Below are positions 1 through 13,400 of a DNA stretch of 64,000 nucleotides, piece after piece. This DNA comes from Heterobilharzia americana (taxonomy: Eukaryota > Platyhelminthes > Trematoda > Strigeidida > Schistosomatidae): positions 47,773,998-47,837,997 of the forward strand of contig OX104129.1 in NCBI GenBank assembly GCA_944470555.2. The letters are read 5' to 3'. A program made the position numbers and the translations under genes. The number at the start of each line of letters is the position of its first letter. Position 1 is the first letter of the stretch. Under the pieces are notes generated by a model. It saw nothing but the letters and a program-made list of their open reading frames with translations. It did not search any database and had not been told where the DNA came from.

Positions 1-1700
1 AACAGATAGAAATGCATACTACTATGTAGACAAGTGAGATAATAGTTTATTAAAGGCTAAGTCCTTGATGGTAAGTCCTTGTCGATCTGTCTTCTGTATA
101 AAAACCTGCATACACCAGGTAAAACATTTCATATGGAAAATGTTGAAAATGTTATCCTGAAATCCAAGATCGAATTTTAGGCATATCAGAATGAGACTTC
201 ATCGATATTGATTAGTGTTGTGTTTAGAGTGACCACTGGTTCTGGATTTATCAACATAAAACAATCACACAATGATGTGATCAGTTAGTGACTAAATTAG
301 AGACGAAAGTATGGTTAGTGAGTGGATTCAAAGCAGACGCTTCGTGTGTGATGTTGATTGGCTAGAGAATATCGACTGGAAGTCGTTCACATAATGTCAC
401 TCGGAAACCAATGTCGAGGATTCAACTGATCAGGTGAATGTTTCCAGTGATATGGATAGAAATTTGGTCTCGTTGTGTATGTGCGTGTGCGCGCGTTTAC
501 GTGTTGAGGAAATGCTGTGATGTAGGAATGATAAGTGATGATTCATAGCCTTCACTCACTAGAATAAACAGTGACCACTACAATACACATGACTAACTGT
601 AATTCCATCTCAGACAACAATGTTACCAAATTTGTTCTGCGTGTAGCCAGTGTCAGGTCAGCAGTGATTTCACATGGGGACCGTATTCCACTAAGTTCTA
701 GTTAAGTTGGTTGAGACACGAAATTGCATCCCACCTATGATAGGCAAGGGATAGCTTAGTGAGTCTTCACACTGTCTTCAGATTTCTACACTATCCAGTC
801 GCATACCACCAGCACGCTTGCTTCAGCCATTGTTTTACTCACACAAGGCTTGTTCGAGTCTGCATGCTATGAGTTAGTTTACACCACATGTAGAATTAAC
901 AATGAGCAGAAGAGTATTGGAAGACACGCCTCTGAAAACTAATGAGTATCAAGCAAGTGGTTTTTCCTAACATTCTCCCATTCAACAGTGATAACCTTCG
1001 GTTACTCCCTCGATGATGTTCACTGCAGACCAGTACTACAGTTGTAGCACGATGCTGCACAGTAGCGAGTAGTTCTCAGTGGTGCCTTAGCCGACAGTAT
1101 CTGATTATGGAAACTGCTTGAAACTTGATGACGAGTTGAAGGCAGTCAGGTGGTGTCGCATGCCGCTTCCTCAAGTGAGTTTAGGACGACGTGAAATGAG
1201 GAGAGTTTAGGTTTTGTTTTCTGCTTCCTATGCGGTCATGAATAGCACGAGATGTTGGTGAACTTGATGACGTGGAAATGTGTAGTTGTCTTCAGGGGAG
1301 GGGGCCATAGAAAGAACGGAACTCGTGAGATTTCGCGAACCTGTGTGTAATCAGGTGATAAGGAATAAAGAATGCATTAATAACATGACAGCTCCACTTT
1401 CACTACTCGCTGCATGTGACATGATCTGGTGTACACTTAAGTGGGGTATGCAACACAGTTATTACTGAGTTACACCCCTTGAATATCGTCGGCGACGGCA
1501 GGCTAACGGCATCGTGGAGAGGCGTCTCTCGCTTCCAGTTTGTGTCATTATTATGTCACATGGATTGGAATGAGTATTCCATTCCTACCATCCCATTCAT
1601 TCTATTTATTATTATCAGCAGTCATCTTACAAATTTATAACTTGTTCTAATGCTTTGTTGACAGAAATGGGGTAGGTTATGCATGTCAACTTCATGAACC

Positions 1701-1724
1701 AATCAATCAATCAATCAATCAATC
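1701..1724. repeat. (AATC)n microsatellite
   Basis: About six tandem copies of AATC, read directly in the sequence. Confidence 0.9.
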
Positions 1725-1811
1725 AGTAAATGACTCAATCCATATTTGTGAAGGCGAAACTAGTAACAAACCAGTATCCACATCTCTGAAATAAGTTTAA
1801 TGAAGAATGCG

Positions 1812-2081
1812 TCACTCTTCATCTTCATTTATTTCCTGAGTCTCAGTAGTTATCGCTGCGAATGCTTCAATATGGTAGTAGCTGCTGTCGCTAGTATCAT
1901 CATGGATGCTTCTAGAGAGATGAAGTGCACTCTCATGTAAACTGCGTTCAAAACACCGTGGATCATCATCACTCACTCTCTTTCTTTTCTTCTTACACTC
2001 ATTCAACACATGCATGCATGATTGTCTATTAAGATGATCCGTTGACGGAATCGATCGGATACATTTCGCTACTACTGACAC
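1812..2081 (-). CDS. Weak coding-like ORF with basic patch and acidic C-terminus
   Basis: An 89-codon open frame, not recognised. It contains a basic run KKKRKR (about residues 31-36), then a Ser/Asp/Glu-rich part, and ends with the acidic tail NEDEE and a stop. On the minus strand a TTGGTAG sequence lies just upstream and could be a splice acceptor, so this might be a terminal exon. Two other minus-strand ORFs lie upstream (2194-2475 and 2460-2768) but I cannot join them convincingly. A chance ORF is at least as likely. Confidence 0.2.
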   Translation of the reverse strand: MSVVAKCIRSIPSTDHLNRQSCMHVLNECKKKRKRVSDDDPRCFERSLHESALHLSRSIHDDTSDSSYYHIEAFAAITTETQEINEDEE

Positions 2082-3898
2082 CTACCAACGTGATGATGAT
2101 GAGCAGAAAAGAAATCCACTGAAATCAGATGAAGTATTGCGTGACTCAACTGTGATTGAAGTATCGAGAATGAATAACACAAAGTGTATCGTATCAAACG
2201 ATGCTGATTTCAGTCATTAGTGACACACGCTGAACTCCTTTGTTCACGTGTGTGAGGAAGAGAAATCGTCTCAGTGTTGAATCCACGTAAGTAACAGCTG
2301 ATTCCAATGTCTTATCGAATTCCGTACCACTCTGTCTGAAGTGTGGTGTTATCAGAGTGAGTAACAGAATATGTATTGAGTCACTTTTCAAAATCACCGT
2401 CCCACCATTTCTCATGGAATGCTCAGATGTTTCTTTCCCTGTATCTTGTCCTGGCACGTCTATTGAACACCACATTCAGTAAGCACGTGCTCAGCTTCGT
2501 GTTCGACAACAGGCTTGATTGTCGGCGTACTCAACCAAATTCTCTTCACGCTGTGTTTCTCGATCCCAGACAAAACGTTGATTACAGCAATTAGGTACCA
2601 GATTATATCCTTGCCTTCTTCTATTCGTGTTATTTGTGATTGTGATGATGTCGTTTGTATATCATACAATTGACCTGTTGTACATAATGTAGATTGAATA
2701 TTCGTTGATTTGTGTTGGCTCTCTGTAACCATGGGATTTTGCATGTTAGAGGCGTGTTGTTGGTCCATGAATGAATGAATGCCTGAATGACCTCACATTA
2801 TGTCGAGTTATACAGCTGCACATCTATTTGCTTTCACACATCTATTAGTGTCGTTATTGGCATGAGGCTTCATCGGAAAAATCAGTTGGATTTTCTGCTT
2901 AGTTCGGAGTTGGAAACTCATATGAAGCTACTCAACACATATTTAACTCTCTTCCTCAAACATTTATTTTCAGAAGACACACAATGCATGCAAATATTCA
3001 TTCATATCCCTTCAGAATGGAACTTATTGGGTTCTGCACTTAAGTGTTATTCGATGACCTGTATTCACTTCGAGAGCAATCATGTCGAAATTGACGCTTC
3101 TACTGCAGAGTTTGGTGACTTCAACCTAATTTTACGGTGATAGCCTGGAACGAGAAATACACCTCCAATTCCAGTCGAACACCATGCGGTGTTTGAGAAG
3201 GTAAAGTAATAGGATGTTGGTGTGCATTATAGCATAGCAGCAATTGGAGTTCCTAATTCATATTCATTTTGAGTGTACCGACATTGCGTTCTAGCATTTA
3301 GGTCAGTGTGGATTGCATTTCATCAAGAATTTCTTGAAAACATCAAGTTTGAATTTAAACCTATTTTAGACTGAATGGAAACAGATGAAGCTGTCATATT
3401 AGCAATGCTGATCGAACTCAATCGATGCAGAGTGGTGTCAAACACGAATCTCTGACTCACAACCTGTCGATTATCGACTCCTTACGTCCAACCCCAACAA
3501 ATTTGTATGACAGTGCTGTGTTACTTAGCTCGGTGAAAACAATGCACAGTCGATCGATGGATTTCGATCACGGTTTCAGGAATTAACAGTCACGTTGGAC
3601 AAACTGCAACGACGGAATGGACACCTGAATCTTGTCAAGTGTGAGAATGATCAGCTAACCTTAAAGCCTCCGGTGTCAACACCTAGTCATATATTTTTTT
3701 ACTCACTATGACATTTATTCCAGTGTCTTGAACGTAGTTAGCCTCGACGTGGACGAGTTCTCATCCCCCACATACAAACATGTGGCATGCACACTGAATT
3801 CTTCACCCCATGCTGAATAGGAAATCAAAGATAATTGAGCTCATCTGAAACACATAAAGCCAACAGTTTGACAAGAAACTAGTTGTAAGTGTGTAGAT

Positions 3899-3917
3899 TG
3901 GGGAGGGGGGGGGGGGA
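3899..3917. repeat. G-rich homopolymer tract
   Basis: A run of almost pure G interrupted by one A, followed by a purine-rich stretch. Such tracts are prone to slippage and to sequencing error. Confidence 0.85.
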
Positions 3918-5301
3918 GGAAGAGAAACAAGAGACAAGAGTGAAATAAAGTTCAGTGTATTGAATTTCCAAAATGAGATTGATTACCCACAGCTTATTTG
4001 AGTGTCATAGGGTGCATAAATGGACAGTATCCAGCTCACATTGACTTCACAGGATAACATCACAATATCACTTATTATCACTTGTAATACACTGAGTATT
4101 TGGTGTTAATTAGAATCAGACAAACTGTTTGCAGCATCTGAATGATACGAGTTATGATTTCGACTACGGCTAATTAATGGTTATTTTTCATTGGGAGGTA
4201 GATGGATTTCTCTGAGTTGACAGATGTCTTGTGTAGACAAATAATGCTCAGTTTGAACAGATCTTCACCTGAGTCTTGAGAATGTATTGAAGTCACACAC
4301 ACTTCGGTGTCAGCTACGGATGATAACCGTTTTGCAAAGCTACTTTGTGGAGGGAAACATGCTGACCAATTTTTATCATTTCATTCATTCATTCACTCAT
4401 TCATACATAAAGTTAGAGGTAGTTAATATTAGCGATGTATTCGTCACTCGCTCTATGGATATATTGCCAAGGAGATGAATGAATTGAATCTTCTTGTGAA
4501 CGTGAAACATGTTAGGACATGAGTATTTCTTGAAATGAAAGTCTTGATGCAGTCGGTTCAACAGGTGAGTTCCATTTGGTCATTTTTCCCACATAGGTTG
4601 TCCTCTAGAATGTCGTTTTTTAGCACCCCCAAATTGACTGAATTCTACTCTGTGATATCTTTCGTTGATATCAGAACACTCGTCACTGTAGTCAGTAAAT
4701 AATTTCTGTTTTGTGGAAGAGATAACATTGCTGACGAATTTTTCGACTGCAATGAGTGTTCTGAGTCATCATTTTCTCTACAAATGTTTTTCTTGGGAAA
4801 TGTAGTTAGTTATGCAGAAGACATATCGACATGGAGTTACTGTTAGACTTCAATACACCATCATTTCATTTTTCCAAACAGTAATTGTGTGAAGACTTGA
4901 TTTCAAAACACTTTTGTCTATTCAAGCGATACTGTTTTGTTGAACCAGCCCAAACATTTTTGTATTGTTAGGTGGCCAGATCAATACATGTCATCAATCT
5001 TCGTAGTTACTATCTGTCGGTGTGAGCCATGCAGGAAATCATAGACTGTTCATCGAGATGCGAAAAATCAGTGTTTGCAAACGCCAGCAGTCGCTACTGA
5101 AAACTGATCATCATGGCGCGTTTGTATTCATTCCCACCAATTGCAGACATTTTGAGCATTTTCTTGTCACCGGTAATTCATTCCCTCTCTATGCAAACTC
5201 CAAGTTTATTTGATATCCCTCTGCGTGTGCTAATTCCCTTACTATGCATTTGCTTACAGCTACAACTCACGCAAAGACGCTTCTGTCCAAGGTTCTGAGT
5301 C

Positions 5302-5304
<3 letters not shown>

Positions 5305-5340
<36 letters not shown>
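5305..5340. repeat. (TA)n microsatellite
   Basis: About 18 uninterrupted AT dinucleotides. It gives rise to a meaningless IYIYIY stretch in a minus-strand ORF. Confidence 0.95.
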
Positions 5341-5344
<4 letters not shown>

Positions 5345-6397
5345 GATCAATGGGAGAATTCAGGTCCGACCTACAGTTGACTAGCATCCTTTCATATCAA
5401 TACTGCAGTTATTCAACAAATATCCTATTCGGAAATCAACTGACTGAACCCATCAGAATGTATACAGCCATCAATAAACGCATGCACTTTCTATAATTTA
5501 CATCTCCATTGCTGTAATTTTTAATATTGACACTACCGGGAATCTATCATAATTACTTTTGCCTCTTTTTTCAGACACAATTTGTGCTGGTGTATGCTTA
5601 GCTTTTTTAATACCATAGTTAACTGATGATGCAACTCAACGGTACACATTTACGCACCAAGTAGAGAGACACACTTGTTGTGTGAGTGGTTATGACACTA
5701 ACCTAATGTCTAGGATAAAGTGAGTGGATGGGGTTGCAATTTCACCACCCAGTGACTAAATATTCCCCCCTTAATCTAATCAACTTCATCTTCACTTGCA
5801 TGTTTGCTCGTTGAACTCAAACTGTTCAACTCGCTCAGTGTTGTTCAGCATACTAGGATCTGATGTTCGTCAGATTGATATAGGAATTTATTATGTGGTG
5901 TTTGAGAGACCTACAGAAATCCATTTTAGATCACTGACATACTGGTGTTCATCATCTTTTGCTCTATTCACTCCGTCAAGATATTAGCACTACTTCCAAT
6001 CTTCTGATAATCAATATCTAATCCACTTACCATTATGGCATTCGACTTCTGACAGTAGGTAATCAGCTAGATTAGAATTATCCACGTACTACATTTGCGG
6101 GTTATTATTTCATCTAATTCATCAGTGAGCTTACCGTCAAATCTAACCATAACCTAATCAGGATTACCGGAATAAATATCTGTGAATATTTTCTGTATAC
6201 TTACATATGTGTTAGACAATAATCCGGAGGATTAATAAAGCATCACATACCAGCTGAATATAATGGAGATGTCACACAATGTGTTTGTCTGCACCTTTAG
6301 TTGATTAGCTTTGATTTCGCTTATGGAAGTTTATTGTTGCTGTGTGACGCGTTGTTGTAAAATTATGCAGCTCCACAGTGCTAGATAGTCGGAAAAT

Positions 6398-7410
6398 AAC
6401 TTCAAAGCACAAAGAAAATGTGAAAAATCAAGATGAACTCATTTCTCACTGGAATCGAGGAAATGAAATGATGCCTGTTGGTGAAAGCCTTCGAGAAGCC
6501 AGTTGGCCAATGTGTCTCCTCTCTCGATGAAAGCGAATGTAAAATTAGGGATATGGAATGTCCGCACAACGTTTGAACCTATCAAGGCTACCCAGATTGC
6601 AATGTAGATGAGAAGATACGGCATAAAATTGCTAGGAATCTGCGAAGAATCAGCAGATAGAATGGAAGTGGACTCTCCAAACTGTCAACTGGAGATGAGT
6701 CAATAATCTACTCTGATATTGTCACCCAAACGACAACGACAAGCACACTGATGATGTCTCCAACAGTATCAAAGGCTCTCAGGCAATCGGAACCAATCTC
6801 CTCATGCAGGATCACGATCATAACAGCAAGATTCAACTCAAAAGGAAGGAAAGTCACAATCATTCAGTGCTACGCCACAATGTGCACCTGCAAATAATGC
6901 AGGAGAAGAGAAGAAGGAGGAATTCTACAGACAACTGCAGACAGTACTGGACAAGACAACACCCCAGTTGGCGGCATCAAATTTCCAATGCGTGGATTGA
7001 GATGAATGCCAAACTGTGAGGAGTGGACAACACAGGAAGAGAACTGATCATGGGTTGAGAAGCACTTGGTGAAGTAATGATGAGAATGGAGAACTGTTTG
7101 CAGACTTCTGCGCATTCAGCAGTTTGGTGATTGGAGGCTAGGTAGTGTGTACAAACACAAAGATATTCGCGAAGCAACATGGATTTCAGCAGACACCAGG
7201 ATACACTAAAAATCAGGCCGATTATATCGATTAATGTGAAGAAGGTGCCTTCCAAATCAAGTTGAAAGCCTTCACAGATGCTGATGATAATAGACCACAG
7301 CTGAAGTTGGAAACCCAGGATAGAAATTGAACTGAAGGATGAAACTACGAAGGACATCCTCACGTCAGTCAGTCATTCACTCAGTCAGTCAGTCATGAAG
7401 ACAAAACGGG
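6398..7410 (+). mobile_element. RTE-type non-LTR retrotransposon, 5' (endonuclease) fragment
   Basis: A decayed copy of the same RTE family that is full length at 40092-43389. The two align from the 5' untranslated region (GAATCG...CCTGTTGGTGAAAGCC) through the start of the apurinic-like endonuclease (a decayed form of IRMGTWNVCTM near 6545) and the following linker. Many frameshifts and stops are present, and no reverse transcriptase part follows. The fragment stops close to 7410, just after a (CAGT)n run at 7364-7397 that replaces the GCAGCCAGGCATC segment of the 40 kb copy. It cannot encode a working enzyme. Confidence 0.85.
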
Positions 7411-10400
7411 AGACAAATATGTTCTTTCGGCACTGGATTCAACTTGAAGCCAATTAATTTCATCCAAGATATCCATGTCATTTTGGATTGATAAATGGTG
7501 TAACCTGCCCAGGGTCTCAAATTGTCTTCCTCTCAAATCATATTGTGGATAATGGTTATCTGAATATTTATCACCTGTTTGAGAAAATATACTCTAAGGT
7601 AGCTCTGACATTCAGGCTCATCTAAATTATAAGTTACATCAATCGTGACACTGGGTAGATGTTGAACTGTGTAGCGACTTCGCTGTAGTTTTAGGTGTTA
7701 CTTTCTTCATCTCTATTCGAGAAGATTACATGTGCATTCGATTAACTAGAGCTCGGGATATATAAAACTGTAAAACAGTCACCTGATTTCACCCGGCTGA
7801 CGTCGTTTTGTGATGAAACTGTGTCTCACAAAAGCTAATAAGTACAGGTGAGAATGCAACGAATATTGTACCAGAGCATCGCTACTCATTGGTGAACAAT
7901 GTATGATCTCATTTTCTACAATATACATACGATAGAGTCTACAAGAAAGTACATGAATTCAGTATTTACTAATTTTCAAATTTGAGTATCTGATAACCGA
8001 AACAATTGTTTACTTGTGTACTCAATATTTGAAGAAAAGCCTATACGAAGTTGTCACCGACTAGTGGATGTAGTGTGTCGCATAGAAAGAAATTTTCCAA
8101 ATGGAAATTCATTAGCTGTAGAAGAATACGAATCTCAGAAATACCGAGAAAGTAAGTTTTAGAGATAGCAGCAGTCCCCATCTTCAAGACTGTAATGCAC
8201 TTAAATCTCATGTTGTTTTGTTAAGATGAATGACTATCTAAGTGTTGCATGAAATTTCCGTGACTGAGAATAGAAGAGTATCAATGAATTGCCTTATAAC
8301 TGTTATCCTCAGCAACAGCAACACTTCTGTTATACTTTACTCCTTCAATATTCAGATCAAACTATTCTATTAATACACCCATGAAGATAAGCGCAGTCAA
8401 CTACTTATATGCTGATCGCAATCGTAAGCCAACTACAACCACGATTCAAAAATAATTCTACTGGTGCATTTTGCATTCAGTGCTCGTCTTCACAGTAAAT
8501 ATGTTGCATGAACTGTCAATCTGGTCCTGCTCCGTACAGTAAGTATGCAAGAGCCGTAGAGTCCTTATTTTGTGTGTTTGTAAGATCATCATTAGGTAAC
8601 CTGGAAACTATTAGTCTATTCACAGATCATATGACATGTGAAACATATCAGTCTGTCTTCATTACATGGGGACTGTGAACACTGAGCTGTACTTTGTTAG
8701 ATATGCTGCCACAAGAAATCATATAAGGACGGTGGTGGTTGCTGCAAGGTTATGAGGCAGAAAATCTTTGAAGGGTTTCTGGGCATCAGGAAATTGCGTC
8801 AACCCCACGTATAGATCAGTCTGAAGTGTAATATGAAAGATTGGTGACAAGTCTGATGAAAGGCAAGAGAGTGTTGACAATACAGGCTGGAGGGATGATG
8901 GCCAATAAATTTGGTTTGTGATAACTGAATTTGCACAGTTCAGCTGCAGTTGAATATATCTGACCTTCGATGTTACCATGATTGATCGGTTTGCTTTCGA
9001 AACTGTAACGGACGACTCAAAGACAGTCGAATATAGGAGCCCTAATGCTTTTCTATGTTTGTAAATTAGAGTACTTCGACGCGAAAGATTTCAAACTGGG
9101 TGAAATATGTAGAGTCGGATTATTATCTCCTATGTAGTCAGTCAGTGAATACAAACACACACTTTTAACGTGGTGTACTTCACTGAGAAAATTTTGGTCA
9201 TTCAACTAGTCTGTCTCGCGGGTACTATTTAGTATCTTGTCTGGGAATATCCCTGATCATGAACTCATCCTGGCAATTGTGGCATTTTTTCGATCAGCGG
9301 AAAATACGTTGACACTTGTCAATGAGGCTGCTCACGCATAACTACATCAAAAGTGCGTCAAGAATTTTAGAATGCCAATGTTTTTATCAATTGTAAACGG
9401 ACACACGGAGTGCTATCAATTCATTAAGGAATAACATGCCTAGTGGTTCTCTTGGGTTGGTCTATTTGAAGGCAGGCACTCTCCGGCTGCGTACAACCTT
9501 CTGGAAGAATTGTGATCACTGAACGGAGAAGTTGTGAAGATACTTCATGTGCTTGATGCCAGTGAGTTGAATTCAGTCTGTAACTGTGCAAGCATGAATA
9601 CGCAAAATCGTGATAGCAATAAGGATTATGTGACGTAGATATACATACAGACAAGATTACCTGTCTACTTACTGATTCTCACTTTCCAGGTTGTTGTAGG
9701 TGTCTCAAGTGACCGGTATACAGGGAACAAAATATGTGGAACATATCGATGTCTTGATAAAAGTGCCACGTACTGTTGACTTTACGTGATACTGAGATTA
9801 GCGGTTGTGCATTCCAAAACGGAAATGAAATATTCAACAAGGTGAATAGCGTAAACAGCTGGGAAGTCTATAAACGATCACATGTGAGTGAGAAATGTTG
9901 GGACAAAGAGAACTGTATCTGTCATCTTCATGAAGCCAGTTGGATGAACACAGCTTCCTCGTGATCACTTTAGCCAATTAGATTATTTCACCGAAGCAGT
10001 CATTGCTCCGTTCTGTGTTTGAGCTCCTTCAAACTTATCGAGGTCTTAATAGACCGACGATAGTTGTATTCAGCGTCTCATAATCGCAATACCAAGCAAA
10101 CTGCCAGGCTTTGTGAGGAGATTAGAAAACTAGTTGATAGATTTCGGTCCAATGTAAAGATTAAATTCTATACTACTCTCTCCTATTCAGTGGATGATTT
10201 AGACACTAGAATCAGTTGAATGTTGAGTATCTATCCACCAACTGATATCAGTGACTAACTGCATAAATGAATGGCATCACGGTTGCATTCACCCAGCTTT
10301 TCCGCTCGTAAAGCATATCTCAGTCATTTATCATGGATCATGTCAGCGATCTACAAGCCTTGAACGGGGAAAAAATCATTCCTCAAAATTATACTTAGTA

Positions 10401-13400
10401 ATTGGTAAAAGCATCAGTTTCAACTTCAGTTTGAATAAGCTGATCATCCTCATATCAAACTGAGCACTCACATAAAATCACGTTCCAGATGCTTTCATCA
10501 CCACTCCTCTTCATCTCAAGTGTATTTTGAAAAGAGTATATTGGTGGAACATACTCGGCGGATAAGCTTTTTAGATGAATGAACAAGCCTTCATAAAATT
10601 GATGACAAGGAAGTAGATGTTCACATAGGTAAATGTAAAGCGGATACGATTCACTGGAGAGGAAATGTACACTGGACATCGGGTAGGAGAAGAAACAATG
10701 AGTAATTTGGATGTGAACAATATCATTTTCACCACTCTGAAGGTTGGATAGTTTGTGAATGTTCATGCGTATTTGAGAAACAGACTGTGTCTACTCATTT
10801 CAATAAAAGTAGTCTCTCCGCTTCACAGTCCTAACAGAGTACGGTCAAAAGTGGAATCAAATCGACTACGCTTCATTTTGTTTGTATTTATCTTACTCCA
10901 TCCCTCCTAATTACCAGGGCTATTCTTCGCATCTTGCTGTTACATGGCTGCTTTAAGTATTCAGGAAGTGCCAAACTTATCTTCATTTTCCCGCTGAACA
11001 CGGTTTATTCAGTGTAGAGAAGAAAGAGAACCAGATTACGTGTTTCCGTAGTAAAAGAAAGAAACAGGACGAAGAAAGCACTGTAGAATAAGGGATATCC
11101 GGTACATAAATATCTCGAGTTGTCTGTTTACTTGTTTATCCTTATACTTGCTCACATGGATGTGTGTGTATGTGTGTGTAGAGTTGTGCGTGGGTTGGGA
11201 TGATAAATCTGTATCGATTTTTCGCTACTCTTTTAGCATCGTTTCTTCTCAACATGCTCATTTGCATAAAGTCAATGGAATTTCACCACCACAACCACAA
11301 CAAACAGCAACATTTATCTACATTAATACATGAATATGTGAGTATTTTTGAACCGGGACATCGAAGAAATATCATGATGGGAACATGTTACAAGGTGGCT
11401 TTATTTATCGGCATAATTTTGAAATCATTGCAGATAGTTAATTCGGTCAAATATATTCCGTTTACAACTCTCACCACCATGGACTGAATTTGTTTTACTT
11501 GGAATATTTTTCAAAACATTCGCATGTTCAGTGGTGAGGCTTACATTCTGAACACACACACCTGCACACTCTTGATACCTAGTCTCCATCTATTCAATGT
11601 GTAGGATTGACATAAAGTAGAATCGAATGGTTTATATCATCTGATTTAATGTAGACGCATAGCTCTGATATAGTGACTGTGGGAGAGAACTGCTGGCTAC
11701 CTGTTGCCTCCCAGTGTTGATGTATTTATGCATGATGCCAGGGATAGATATCAATTACTGGATAGGAGTATTTAGTGCTAAACAGATAACTTCAAGCATA
11801 GTGAGAATCTATCTCTTCTTGACCAGTATGCTTCATCTTCACTGTATGCATACGCTGACACGTGAAATGTATGCTACTTCGATGGCGGTTTTCAATTGTT
11901 CTTCAAAATCACTGATGAGTACAACAAGCACGATATACAATGACATTCAATTGTGGTGAATTCTATGCCTTACTGACTAGTTAGATATTTTCCAAAACTA
12001 TATCCGGTCGACACTTTGAGGTGTCTGGTTATCTGAGGTGTAATCATAGATAAATTTCATATTGGAGTGCGTCACTTGCTAGTTAATTAGCCTGTTAGGG
12101 AATCAGTTGATGCGATTATAAATGACAAATCGACTCAGGTACCACTGAAATTATTCATTTTGTTTCAATCACCTTATGAATACTCATGCTTTTCATTCTT
12201 ATTTCGGACAAACCATTTCAAACACACTAATCAGGAAACATTTTCACAATGTATCTGTAACGAGTTGAGCTGTGTACTGTAGGATTGACTTCAGCCTAAT
12301 ACCAAGCATGACAATTAGACTGCTTCAGGATTTACGTTTATTGAAAAAAAGTGTCAACTACAAGATGTTTTACTTGCATGTAGTACTCTCGGTAGGAGCA
12401 ACTTATCGCTCCTACTATTTAAAGAGTGGAGAGTATATTGCGTACTTTGTTTGCAAAGAAATGATTTCCATAGGGTTGATAAATGTTAGGAATGAAAATT
12501 TTCACTTCATTGGTAACGTCAGACCTGGGATAATGTGTAGCAGTTAATTCTACTACAGCTGTGCTTGTTTTGTATGCTGAGTATTCTCAATTATTTTGTG
12601 TAGTCTCGGAATATGGACTAGATTTTCACGTAGTGTTTGCATAGCAGTTAGGCTTTTTATCTCGTATAGTATTGAATAAGTCAGAGTTCACGAAGTGAGG
12701 AGAACCATCACCTGGCACCAACCTTTGTGTTGCTAGTCTTCATTTAGACTATGGACGACAGCTTCTGGAGGGGAAATGTGAAATATCCATGCGTTGTGTA
12801 GTTGTGACCTAAAGGTATAAAAATAGTGGTATTCCACTTTCTTACTTATCGCGATAACAGTGTGCAATGGTGTTCCCGTACCTGAACATCACTTTACTAA
12901 TCCCACTAAAATATTGAGCTAATTTACTGTCCTTCTCTTCAATTTCACCGAAAAGTGTAAGCGGCTTTTAGTAATCTATTGTTAATGAATATATGCATAG
13001 GACATAGTGAAGCTGAGCTAAAAATATCGCCAGCTGGATGATTTAGAAATGTATCAATGGACTGGTCTATGTCTGTCGCAAGTGATGATCACAGTGGAAA
13101 CTGGAGACAAAAATATTCAGATGAAGCAGCATAGATGTGAGGGGAATCACTGGTGAATTTCACCTTCAGTTATCAGTCATAAATGACTTAATAATATATC
13201 GAATTAATTTTTGATAGAATTTCAGTTTTGATTTCCTACACTTTCCAAATATTCAAAATGATAACTAGTTCAGGGAGTACCTCTTTCGCTAACGTCATTA
13301 GTCCGAGAAGAAATATTCGACACTGAAAGTATAAGTGTGAATTGGACATTATTTCCAAAAGATATGTAGGCTGGAAGCAGCACTGTGATAATTCATCCCG

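Larger units (their letters stand above)
1..6397. other. Unassigned DNA, no recognised gene
   Basis: No reading frame here matches a family I recognise, and no SINE or retrotransposon motif was found. All ORFs are short (under about 120 codons). Base composition looks less AT-rich than DNA beyond about 14 kb, judged by eye. It holds an (AATC)n run, a G tract and a TA repeat, listed separately, plus one weak coding-like ORF at 1812-2081. It may be intron or intergenic DNA. Confidence 0.5.

Noticed and set aside
8851..8870. TCTGATGAAAGGC as a further hammerhead core
   Set aside because: No GAAA, stem II or cleavage triplet follows in a usable position.
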